Part shown: positions 10,915 to 19,642 of the stretch, piece by piece
Layout of the letters: the number at the start of each line of letters is the position of its first letter
Numbering within the stretch: the first letter of the stretch is position 1
Assembly: GCA_015680685.1 (NCBI GenBank)
Contig: MNCI01034697.1
Location: forward strand, 1,078,050-1,104,032
Source of the DNA: Gnetum montanum
Lineage: Eukaryota > Streptophyta > Gnetopsida > Gnetales > Gnetaceae
DNA length: 25,983 bases
Direction of reading: 5' to 3'
The notes under the pieces: generated by a model
Told to the model about the DNA's origin: nothing
Seen by the model: only the letters and a program-made list of their open reading frames with translations
Databases searched by the model: none
Translations under genes and position numbers: made by a program

Positions 10915-12045
10915 CAACCTAGCATTAACAAGAGATGAAGCTATGGAACAACTTCACACTAAACTAAAAGGGGTTAAGGGTGTAATAGAGACAATGGTGT
11001 TCTACCAATCCTTGGTAGAGGCCACATAACACAAGATTCAAAAGGCCTTGGATTAGACTCACCAGAAGAATGTGCAATTGACTACAGAGAACCATCGCCT
11101 ATGGAATGTTGATGTGCATAAGCAACAATTAACAGATTTCATCCATCAACAACAAGAGAAATTGGATAGAGAAAACATAGAACTAAGGAGATTGGCAGCA
11201 GAAAATAGAAATCTCTCCATTGAGAAAGTCCATGCCCTTTACCAAAAAATTGCAATTGAGGGAGCCACCTAGAAATCGAAGGCTCTCAAATTTGAGAGAG
11301 TCAAGAACCATTACAGAGAATAGGTTGGTCTACAAAAGGAAGTAAATGAAAAACACATCTAGTTGGTGAAGGTGAAAGTGAATGAACCCCTCCAATAGCT
11401 CCAATAGGGAAAAGCAGTGTGGCAACCCATTGTTGATGGGATAGATGCCTACAACAAAATAGAAATTCACATGAAGGAGCTACAAATTGAGGAGATGACA
11501 GAATATATGGACCTCACCAATCTCTGCTATGCAAATCTAGCCATGTTGACCATTGAACAGTCAAGGTCAGAGCTTGAGAAATAGGTGGCCAATTTATACT
11601 TGTTGTATAAGGCTAAGTCCAAGCATTTCAAGGACACCAAGAAAAAGCTAGCAATGGTAAATGCTAAACTTGAAGTACTCAAGGCATAATTTACTGATCA
11701 ATGATCAACTACCAAGAACCTGGCCAAGAGCATGAATGACTACCAAGAGCTACAAAACACAATTAGGGCATTCAATATTGTACGTAAATAGTTCATTGTC
11801 TGGTTTGTCAATGTGAAGGAGATGTTCCCAATAATGCCCTGTCCATGCAATATCCCCATTCTAGCCCACATTAGTGATGTCTCATGGACTATGAATGATC
11901 CCTAGAGCAAGGAGGAGAAGATGAAAGCATTACTAGATGCCTTTCACCTTCCACCAGTGGTTGTAGCCATAGCCACCTCAACTACTACATGTGCCTCAAG
12001 CCAACGAAGGCCCTTCAAAACCTTAGGAGTTTCCATCACCTTAAA
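10915..12045 (+). pseudogene. Decayed coiled-coil gene of element A (homologue of 25731-23818)
   Basis: This is a broken plus-strand copy of the minus-strand coiled-coil gene of element C. Matching blocks occur in the same order: ENHRLWNVDVHKQQL against ADNLRLTSVEKQKNVL; RLAAENRNLSIEKVHALYQK against RLARENRTLSMEEVHAIQQK; LQIEEMTEYMDLTNLCYANL against LQIQDLTEYMELANLRYANL, then AMLT in both; KKLAMVNAKLEVLKA against EKLDVTNSKLAVVKE; MNDP-SKEEKMKALL against AQDPRIEEEKLQAIL. Only the coiled-coil two-thirds remain; the upstream domain is missing, probably lost at the copia-type insertion. Stops and frameshifts are frequent and CpG is scarce. It sits before a PPT and an LTR on the same strand, so it was the last gene of its element. 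Function unknown. Confidence 0.8.
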
Positions 12046-12342
12046 CTGTCTGATCTTCTCCACCACCTTCACACCATCAGAGGATATGCTGTCAAATTTT
12101 TGTGTAGTCACATCATGGTGTTTAATTTTGTGTCAGTGATCACTTGATAATTCAAAGTATTATTTATATCATAGGAATGGGCATTCAACTACATTTTGTG
12201 AGATCAAAAAGTTTTGTAATTTGTTGATTCGTACACTCAAGCACTTAGTTTTGTCAAGTCAATTTGTTATTTCAAGAGTCAATCAATAATCCCATACCTT
12301 TCTAATTTTGTAAGGGAACTCAATGGTGAGTTTTCATTTAGT
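12046..12342 (+). other. 3' noncoding region of element A with conserved pre-PPT box
   Basis: No gene is seen. The segment from about 12275 carries AATCCCATACCT (12288-12299) followed by GAGTTTTCATTTAG. The same order occurs upstream of the PPT in element B (17867-17878) and, on the minus strand, in element C (23730-23719). Confidence 0.65.
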
Positions 12343-12352
12343 TGTGGGGGTA
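12343..12352 (+). other. Polypurine tract of element A
   Basis: TGTGGGGGTA sits immediately before the TGATGAGTG start of LTR F. Elements B and C have the nearly identical CATGGGGGTA and CGTGGGGGTA in the same place. Confidence 0.8.
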
Positions 12353-12386
12353 TGATGAGTGTTAAAGTGTCATGTTGATAGGTCCC
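12353..12386 (+). mobile_element. 5' fragment of LTR F (3' LTR of element A), split by element B
   Basis: Begins TGATGAGTG right after the PPT and ends GTCCC at 12386, where element B starts. The tail GTTGATAGGTCCC joined to CATTAATGTG (18736 on) aligns with GTTGATGGGGCCCCATTTACG of the solo LTR at 20394. This identifies the two pieces as one interrupted LTR. Confidence 0.75.
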
Positions 12387-12397
12387 TGATGGGACGC

Positions 12398-12570
12398 AAT
12401 ATCGCATGGGCCACGATATCGCATACGCGATATCGCAACTGTCGCGATATCGCATACGCGATATCGCAACTGTCGCAATATCGCATCCCTCATGATATCA
12501 CATACGCGATATCACATCCTCCCCTGTGATATCGCATCCTCCCCTGTGATATCGCATACGCGATATCGCG
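12398..12570. repeat. Array of GCGATATCGC palindromes in the U3 of the 5' LTR of B
   Basis: At least nine variants of the 10-bp palindrome GCGATATCGC occur here, often paired around ATAC or GTAC so that each pair forms a larger palindrome. A 31-bp block (palindrome, ATAC, palindrome, AACTGTC) is repeated in tandem near 12430-12475, and a block ending CCTCCCCTGT is repeated near 12515-12550. The array ends just upstream of the TATA box, the position expected for an enhancer. Confidence 0.85.
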
Positions 12571-12585
12571 GTGCATCATCATATC

Positions 12586-12593
12586 TATAAATA
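12586..12593 (+). promoter_or_regulatory. TATA box of the 5' LTR of element B
   Basis: TATAAATA, in the context ATCTATAAATAAGAGG. The same context recurs at 18021 (3' LTR) and 20458 (solo LTR), and on the minus strand at 23547 and 504. Transcription should start a few tens of bases downstream, near the conserved CTAGACAGT and stem-loop. Confidence 0.75.
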
Positions 12594-13313
12594 AGAGGCG
12601 ACTCTTCCTTGTTTTCTCATCCTAGGCTAGACAGTCGGGAAACTCTGGCAGATTGATCACTCCAGAGATAGAATATTTTCCATGTGCCTGCAGTAGGAGT
12701 CCTAAAGTGAACGAATCTTTAGTCGAGCAAACATTGTACCTGAACACAAGTTTGTGTACGGCAATAAAGACGAGCTTCTTGGATAAACCTTGCAATGCAT
12801 GGAATAGGCTAATTAGGATTTTATTTACTATTATTTATTATTTGTTATTTATTATCTATTATTTACTGCTTTCTCTCTCAACCCTTCTCTCCTAGTTAAG
12901 TGCCTTAGAACGACCACTTCAAGCACGTGCATTACGCATGGTGATCCCAGCAACGACTAGCATTTGGTAGCCACGGTTGCATTAATTCAAGGTGTGTACA
13001 GTAAGTGGGAACGGTTGCTAACACTAGGTAATTTAGACTTAGTTCATTAATTAGAGTTAGTAATTAGTTTCTCAACCCTTCACCTTATTAGCATAGGAGA
13101 CAAAAATTAAAAAAAAAGCTATAAAAATCATATACCTCAGACTTACTTAACCATACACCGTGACAACTACAAGTAAGTCTGGGAAGACAATGAATGATTA
13201 ACCCTAAGTGTTCCATGGGCATGTAGGCACTTAGTCTACGAAGTTCGACCAAATCGCGCGTGCTACGCTCATATTCATATGGTTCAATGTAGGGGTATCT
13301 CGCCACTCATCAT

Positions 13314-13331
13314 TGGCGCCGTTACCGAGGA
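13314..13331 (+). other. Primer-binding site, tRNA-Asp type (element B)
   Basis: TGGCGCCGTTACCGAGGA differs from the perfect complement of plant tRNA-Asp (TGGCGCCGTTGCCGGGGA) at two sites, both G-to-A. It lies one base after the LTR. tRNA-Asp priming is typical of the Athila group of Ty3/gypsy, which agrees with the gag type. Confidence 0.9.
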
Positions 13332-13453
13332 CTAAGTGTTTGTGCGCTGAATAGAACATAGGACATCACTCACATCGTTGGGAGCTTAAACAAACCTTCG
13401 GGTTAATTAAGAAAAAATTATATAACGATAAATTAGCACACTGATAAATAACA

Positions 13454-15818
13454 ATGTCTTCTTCTAACAAGAGCAACTCACCGTCTAGGGATAATACGAG
13501 AACCAGTCGGCAATCAAAAACACATAACCAAAATCAGCCAAGTCCTCAACAATACTGGATAGTCTATACTCATCCCGATGAGTATATTCCAAACTTTACC
13601 TTTATCCTCCATCAAGATGAATAGCTGCGATGGAGAAATTTGCAAGGTAACATCGTGTTACCTTTGGATCGAGCAGTCCCAAACATGCTTCTCCGTGCTT
13701 TGGCATAGATTTATGAGGGACTCAAGGTAGGAGAGCCAACATATACTGTTGAAGGGCAAGGAGGTCCCACACATCATTAGTGAAATCAGAGATGGTGAAC
13801 CACTCACAATGGATTCTCTATCAAAAGATGTTCTCCCTCCTAATGATGATGAGGAGGTGGGGTATCAGAACCTATGATCCACGATACATAACCCTGGTTC
13901 TGATCCCCGTGAACACCAGCTGTTCACTAAGGGAACAACAACATATAACAAGAACGAGCACTTAGATCGTCATCACGATCGAGGCTGAAACCACAGAAGA
14001 GAAGGTAGGAAACATCGTCATGGTGATGGTTCTCCTTCATCTTCCCCTTCTTCACATCATTCACCCTCTCCTTCCACCTTTGGGCGTAGTCATAGAGAGC
14101 ATAACAATTAGGATAGAGGTAGGCAAAACAAGAGACCTCGACGGGAAAGTCAAGAGAGAGGATAAGGGCATGAACAAAGGAAAAGTAGGGAACAATGAAG
14201 ACATCACAGGCATCATGAAAGAGATGATCATGATGAGCCCCTACTTGCCACCCGAAGTATGCTCGACATAACGGAGGCAATAAGAATTCCAACAAGGCAT
14301 CAAAAGGATAGTCGGATCAAACACTTAAACATGAATAATATCCCATGCTTCGAGGGGGGATACAACGCTGATCCACAACATCATTTACAGGCATTCCATG
14401 ATGCCTGTGCCTTGCAGAACATAGAAAACAAGTGGCAAAAACTTAAGTTGTTTCCCAGGACACTCATTAAGGAAGCAGAGAGCTGGTACCAGTCCTTAGA
14501 GCCGGAAACCATCAGGAGGTGGAGTACGATGTTAGAACTCTTCAATGATAAATATCAAACATACTCCAGAGTGTCTAAATTGCGTAAGCAGATCTAAGGA
14601 TGGAAGCAAGGTACTCATGAACCCTTGGCTGCTACCATGAGCCGCTACTACGCATTGTTACATCGTTGCCCAGGCCATGGTTATGCACAGCAGGATCAAC
14701 TCCGCCACATCGTAGATGGGCTAAGGCATGAAACTAGAAGAACCCTTGGGACTTATGCCCAAGGGAGACTATTAGAACTTAGATCCCATGAAGTTCATCA
14801 CTTGTTGGAACAAGTAGCAAAAGAAGAAGGTGAACTACGAAAAAGAGAGAGTGCAGAGGAATACAATCGTGATCCCTCCCTTCGGAAGAAGGAAGTGAAA
14901 TTTTGCGACGAAGAGGATGAGTCACCACTCAAAGAGTTGGTGAACAGAAAAACCTTGCCAATTCAAAAACTAACAACAGAAGTATCAGCTAAGATGGATC
15001 AATTGTGGGATTCCTTAGACTCCAGACTTGAAACTATCTTGAAAATTGTAGAGGAGTCTAAGGAGGAACGAAGTAGTGACAAAGGTAAGACAAAGCGGGG
15101 AAATTCAGGCCCTGCACATAACAAGGGTAAGGGGAAAATTACTATCTTTGATGAAGTTGTGGATTCAGACATAGACGATGACGATCGATGTGAGATCTGC
15201 CATTATGATCATCCCAAGGGATGTTGTCCAATCATCTCACATCTACAAGAGTCTGGGGTGTATGCAGTTAACCCAAGACTTAACCAATGGTAAACACCCC
15301 AAAGGTTACCTTATCCCCAAGGTAACCTAAGGCAATTCCACCAACCATTAACGTACTATCCAAGTGGAACTCCACCACAACCCATCAGACAGCATCAGCA
15401 GTGGCAATACCCACAATCATGGGGGATGCCACCGTTGACACAACAGTACCCTTACCGGCAACCTGATCCTTATGGATATTATGTGCAGCAACTGATTTCT
15501 CCAAGTGACTCTATGAGTCACATAACTCTCCAACATCACTACTAAGTTTAGGAGTACTTTAGGAGGACTCCTTCTCCTCCGGGAGGCACCCCACATACTT
15601 ACCATCCTCTAACTCCATCCACACCTCTTCCACCTGTAGTTCCCATACAACCTGCTCCAACAATGCAAGGGAAACTCCCTGCTCAACTGCAGCAACGCCA
15701 CGCTATGAGAGCTGTAAACATTCAACCCACTACTAGTTCTGACAACTGTAAAAAGAGAAGAACTTTCTTTAGAACGAAAAGCCCAAACAAGCTAGGCACT
15801 TTTACGAAATTCAAATAG
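13454..15818 (+). pseudogene. gag: gag pseudogene of element B (Athila-like)
   Basis: Starts MSSSNKSNSPSRDN. One frame is followed to about 13775, where a frameshift moves to the frame used to the end (TAG at 15816). In order: N-terminal Ser/Gln-rich part; conserved block YIPNFTFILH; acidic patch (LPPNDDEE); Arg/His/Ser-rich basic segment (13980-14255); retrotransposon gag core (about 14335-14725; IPCFEGGYNADPQHHLQAFH, LKLFPRTLIKEAESWYQSLE, LLHRCPGHGY); a Lys/Glu-rich linker predicted to be helical; a zinc knuckle at 15189-15224 (CEICHYDHPKGC, C-x2-C-x3-H-x3-C, one residue shorter in two gaps than the usual retroviral knuckle); and a Gln/Pro/Tyr-rich tail of about 170 residues (15300-15818). 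About ten in-frame stops break it, including 13622, 13706, 14595 and 15291. It would have formed the virus-like particle core. Total length is near 790 codons. Confidence 0.88.
15189..15224 (+). other. Atypical CCHC zinc knuckle of the Gag protein
   Basis: Reads CEICHYDHPKGC: Cys, two residues, Cys, three residues, His, three residues, Cys. The usual nucleocapsid knuckle has gaps of two, four and four. It lies after the gag core, where a nucleic-acid-binding motif is expected, and is degraded at the same place in element D (CNMCQYKYP). Confidence 0.65.
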
Positions 15819-15898
15819 ACGCTCATTATTTCAGATCTCTCCCTTGTAATTCAGTCATGGGGGAGATGGCCACCTATGCTGATCATTGGACGCCCTTA

Positions 15899-16130
15899 GT
15901 TCTTTTTAGTTTTTGTTTTACACGTTTTTGTTTCGCACGTTTTTGTTTTACACGTTTTTGTTTTACAAGTTTTTGTTTTACACGTTTTTATTTTACACGT
16001 TTTTGTCTTTTTAATTTTTGTTTTACAAATTTCTTTAACTTTTCTTGTTTTTGTTTTACACATTTGTTAACTCTTCTTGTTTTTTTTTTACACATTTCTT
16101 TAACTTTTCTTGTTTTTGTTTTACAACATC
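15899..16130 (+). repeat. 15-bp minisatellite, T-rich
   Basis: Tandem copies of about 15 bp with consensus GTTTTTGTTTTACAC run from 15912 to about 16010, with variants such as CGCAC and ACAAG at the unit end. They pass into a longer, roughly 30-bp unit (AACTTTTCTTGTTTTTGTTT and on, about 16030-16130). Because 15 is divisible by three the strand shows an open frame of repeating Phe-Cys-Phe-Thr-Arg, which is an artefact of the repeat. Confidence 0.8.
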
Positions 16131-17365
16131 GTTATACTTTTTCATTTTTGCTTGTGTGTGTGCGTGTGTGATCCACCTTGTAAGTTTGTCACCCAATAAG
16201 TGTTCTTCATGATGGTATGAACTATTTTCCTATTGATTCCCAATGTTTGGTTTTTACGTTTAAGTTATGATGTTGATACTAAGGTCTGTTCTTTTGATAT
16301 GGCAGGCAATGAGTCCACTTCATCCATCCATCCACAAAGTCTATGGTCTCTCTTGGCTTGGAAATGTATAGTTCCTTTCTAATAAAAACTTTAACGAACG
16401 AGTGACTAGGCACTTCTCAAACTAAGGAAGGACTCAAGGTTTGACAAGGGTGTGACTTCAAGGGAACTTGATGCTTTTGTGTTGGCCATTCTCTTGGGTG
16501 CTTGGATGTTTTCTTCTTGAGTTTTCTTGTTGCTTCGACGTTACTCAATTATCGGGAAGCTAAGCAATAAAAATAACAAAGTCTTTGCATGGTGTGGTTC
16601 TCATGCATAAAAACATAAAACACAAAAAAAAAGAGAAAAAAGAAAGTGAGAATTCAAAGCACACCCCTTAGACAAAATAATTCCTTGGGCTACAAGCACT
16701 GGTTATGGAACCAAAAATGTTCCCTCTAACTAAGGCCCTTCTCTCTTCCCATTCTCTCCTCCTTGTTTCATAGGAATGGTGGTGACTCTTGGGGGAAGCA
16801 TTCTTGTTATTCAAGGGGATGGATTAACCAGATGCATTGATGCAAAGTCACTGGATGTGGTTGGTTTGAGGCTGGAGTTGGAATGAGATTTGCCAAGTCA
16901 CATTAATCATGAAACACACAAGGGGTTGTACACCACCTTGTTCTTGGGATTCCATTCCATTCTCTTCTCTCCATCCTTCTCTCCATTGTTCACCTCATTG
17001 CTGGTTGTATCATTAGTGTATATTTTGGTAAATACATTATTTTTTTTTGGTAAATCCTTATGGTTAAGACTTTCACTCTTGTTCCACATGACATTCCCAG
17101 AGCCTACGGACTCTTTGAATGTGGGTTTGTTAGGGCATTAAGGGCATGAGCCTGCTTTAGGGAGGATCCACTGACATTCCTATTCGGGGCACTAGTTAAA
17201 TTCTTTCCCTTAACATTTTTGCAATTATTTTTACTTTGTTCATTTCCATCTTGACATCCATTTCATCGATGTCATAGTTGTCCCTTTTTATCTATCTTTC
17301 TTGTTCTTATTCTTTCTCCATTCTATCGCTACCGGAGGTTTGCGATTAGTCATGGGGGTATGGGG

Positions 17366-17418
17366 CCCGATTTTTTTGATTTTCTCCTAGCCCCAATTTT
17401 TTCAATTTTCTCCTAACC
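17366..17418 (+). repeat. Tandem duplication of a 26-bp pyrimidine-rich unit
   Basis: Two adjacent copies, each an AT-rich start (GATTTTTTTGATTTTCTCCTA, then AATTTTTTCAATTTTCTCCTA with small changes) followed by GCCCC or ACCCC. They follow directly on the internal PPT-like motif at 17348. Confidence 0.55.
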
Positions 17419-17920
17419 CCTACACCTTTGGTAGTCATCATTAATATATCTCTAGATCCATATTAGCCATACCACAACTCAACCAATAGACCTTTCACCG
17501 AAGCAAGGTATTAATTACATGATGATTCATTTACCCTTGCTAATAAAAGATTGTGTTGTGTGTGCAAATGGTAATCATGCAACAATGGAGGGGATCTAGA
17601 AAGAACATTCGGAATGGAGTAGTGCTGGAATCAGCTATGTAAGGAGCAAGACCGATGGTGCGCTTCCCGATGGACAACAAAAGGCACAATCTTGGCGTTG
17701 GCAGCAGCAACACTTCTTTCTCTCTTCTCTTTTCTCTCAGCTATCAAATGAGGCCTGATGTTAATGTAATAAGGTGTTCACCCTTGTTGTCTTCAACACC
17801 AATTTTATTTTGTCTTGTAATGATGATCCGTTCACATGTCACCCCATTAGTTTCCTTTAAGTCAATAATCCCATACCTTCCCGATATTATTGTAATGAAC
17901 TCAAGGATGAGTTTTCATTT

Positions 17921-17933
17921 AGTCATGGGGGTA
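17921..17933 (+). other. Polypurine tract of element B
   Basis: AGTCATGGGGGTA lies immediately before the 3' LTR start (TGATGGGAC). An exact copy of these 13 bases is also found at 17348-17360. Confidence 0.8.
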
Positions 17934-18730
17934 TGATGGGACACGATATCGCATGGGCCACGATATCACGTACATCCCTCACGATATCGCATACACGATA
18001 TCGCGGTGCGCTATCATATCTATAAATAAGAGGCGGCTCTCCCTTATTTCCCATCCTGGGCTAGACAGTAGGGAAACTCTGGCAAATTGATCACTCCAGA
18101 GATAGAATATTTTCCATGTGCTCGTAGTAGGAGTCCTAAAGTGAACGGATCTTTATTTGAGTAAACATTGTACCTGAACACAAGTTTGTGTACAACAATA
18201 AAGATGAGCTTCTTCGATAAACCCTGCAGTGCATGGAATAGGCTAATTAGGATTTTATTTACTATTATTATTATCTGTTATTTCTTGCTTTCTCTCTCAA
18301 CCCTTATCTCCTAGTTAAGTGCCTCAGTATGACCACTTCAAGCACATGTGTTACGCGTGGTGATCCCAGCAACGACTAATGTTTGGTAGCCACGGTTGCA
18401 TCGGTTCAAGGTGTGTATGGTAAGTGGGAACAGATGCTGATGCTAGGTAATTTAGATTTAGTTCATTAGTTAGAGTTAGTAATGAGTTTCTCAACCCTTC
18501 ACCTTATTAGCATAGGAGACAAAAATAAAAAAAAAGCTATAAAAATCATATACCTCAGACTTACTTAACCATACACCGTGACAAATATAAGTAAGTCTGG
18601 GAAGACAATGAATGATTAACCCTAAGTGTTCCATGGGCATGTAGGCACTTAGTCTACGGAGTTTGACTGGATCGTGCATGCTACGCTCGTATTCATATGG
18701 TTGAGTGTAGGGGTATCTCGCCACTCATCA
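17934..18730 (+). mobile_element. 3' LTR of element B
   Basis: 797 bp, same ends and landmarks as the 5' LTR: a short palindrome array (17941-18005), TATA box at 18021-18028, CTCTGG/CCAGAG stem at 18077-18101, polyadenylation signal AATAAA at 18197-18202. It is shorter than its partner mostly because the U3 array has fewer units. Substitutions between the two LTRs are mainly transitions. Confidence 0.9.
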
Positions 18731-19642
18731 GCCCCCATTAATGTGCCTCATCGATGGGGTCCCATTTATGTGGTGTTACCTCGTCAACGTGGCCGCATTG
18801 GCATAGCATTTGCTACGTCTATGAGGATCCATCGATGCAGTACTATAGTAAAAACTATAAATACAAGCTTCTAGCCATGTTTGTGGATAATTAAGACATA
18901 GTAGTAGAAAAGCTCTTGCAGTTTGTTCATTTGAAAGTTAGAATATTTTCCTAACTACTTGCAACAAGAGTCATTGAGAATACAAATCTTTATTCGAGCA
19001 CTATTGTACCTAAATCATACCAGTATGTATGGCAATAAAGATTAGCTTCTTCATAAACTTTGTAGCATTCTAGATAGTTTAAATGTTTTATTCTTCCAAT
19101 TAATGTCTTCGATTATTTATTCAATATTTCTTAGTAATTAAGCTAATTAAGTAACTAAGTAAGATAAGCTAAATAGGTTAAATGCATAAGTACGATCACT
19201 TCAAGCGTAAACATGTATTCACGTGGTAATCATAGCAGTGTTATTACTTAGTGCACCTAGTAGCATAGCACTTGGTAACCCAGTAGTGGATACATGGGTT
19301 TAAGACATGTACAGAAAGTGGGACTAGATGCTTATGTTAGGACTAGTTAGAGAATAGTTAATTACTTAAACTAAATTAGTTGTTAAATTCTTTTCTCTAT
19401 ACTTTAAGTGCCAAAAAACATAAAACACAAAACAATAAAAATCATATGTCTTAATTACACTTAATCATACCATGTGCATCACAAGTGTAATTGAGAAGAC
19501 AATGAATGACCTTTAGGGAAAGGTTTACTTCCTAGAAGACTAGTGTACTGGAAACTATAGAGTCCATCGAATTTGACTGGATCGTGCATGAACACTTTGT
19601 GATTTGTATGGTTGGACGTAGGGGTACCTCAACCACTCAACA
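18731..19642 (+). mobile_element. 3' portion of LTR F (3' LTR of element A)
   Basis: Starts with GCCCC, the duplicated target of element B, then continues the LTR interrupted at 12386. Landmarks are the TATA box TATAAATA (18856-18863), polyadenylation signal AATAAA (19034-19039), two CTTGGTAACCCAGTAG-like repeats (about 19220-19290), and the end GGTACCTCAACCACTCAACA. Its U3 has no GATATC array. No PBS follows, as expected for a 3' LTR. The right flank is helicase-pseudogene DNA. Confidence 0.8.

Larger units (their letters stand above)
12387..13312 (+). mobile_element. 5' LTR of element B
   Basis: 926 bp, TGATGGGACG...CACTCATCA. U3 is dominated by an array of GCGATATCGC-type palindromes (12398-12570). 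The TATA box TATAAATA is at 12586-12593, a CTCTGG/CCAGAG stem-loop at 12643-12667, and the polyadenylation signal AATAAA at 12763-12768. An AT-rich stretch of TTATT repeats (12820-12865) follows. It is longer than the 3' LTR mainly because of extra copies in the palindrome array. Confidence 0.9.
15819..17920 (+). other. Long noncoding 3' region of element B
   Basis: About 2.1 kb between gag and the PPT with no credible gene on either strand; the open frames it contains are low-complexity or short. It holds a T-rich minisatellite (15899-16130), an A-rich patch (16605-16650), two AGTCATGGGGG motifs (15853 and 17348) that resemble the real PPT, a duplicated 26-bp pyrimidine-rich unit (17366-17418), and the AATCCCATACCT pre-PPT box (17867-17878). 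Elements A and C carry the coiled-coil gene at the corresponding position; element B does not. Confidence 0.6.
12387..18730 (+). mobile_element. Complete LTR retrotransposon B, GATATC family, gag only
   Basis: Two same-strand LTRs (12387-13312 and 17934-18730) start TGATGGGAC and end CACTCATCA. They enclose a tRNA-Asp PBS, a gag pseudogene, a long noncoding region and a PPT. The flanking pentamers are GTCCC (12382-12386) and GCCCC (18731-18735), a 5-bp target duplication with one transition. No protease, RT, RNase H or integrase is present in the 4.6-kb interior, so this copy could only have moved with proteins supplied by another element. The LTRs have clearly diverged from each other, mostly by transitions plus a large difference in the palindrome array, so the insertion is not recent. 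It sits inside LTR F and is therefore younger than element A. Confidence 0.85.

Noticed and set aside
13088-13306. Minus-strand open frames at LTR 3' ends (also 18491-18724 and 21103-21402)
   Set aside because: They recur only because the LTR 3' ends are conserved DNA; the frame lies antisense to the LTR and resembles no protein.
12353-13312. Tandem array of two elements sharing one LTR
   Set aside because: The B-type LTR starts at 12387 (TGATGGGAC), not 12353. The 34 bp before it match the start of LTR F, and near-identical 5-bp flanks support a nested insertion.
13927-14295. Minus-strand open frame of 122 codons
   Set aside because: It is antisense to the Arg/His/Ser-rich segment of gag and has no independent support.
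15857-16171. Open frame of repeating Phe-Cys-Phe-Thr-Arg
   Set aside because: It is produced by a 15-bp T-rich tandem repeat, has no homology to a protein, and lies in the noncoding 3' region of element B.
16890-17141. Possible small membrane protein (hydrophobic open frame)
   Set aside because: Low-complexity, Leu/Phe/Ser-rich translation of a pyrimidine-rich stretch in noncoding DNA, with no conserved counterpart in the other elements.
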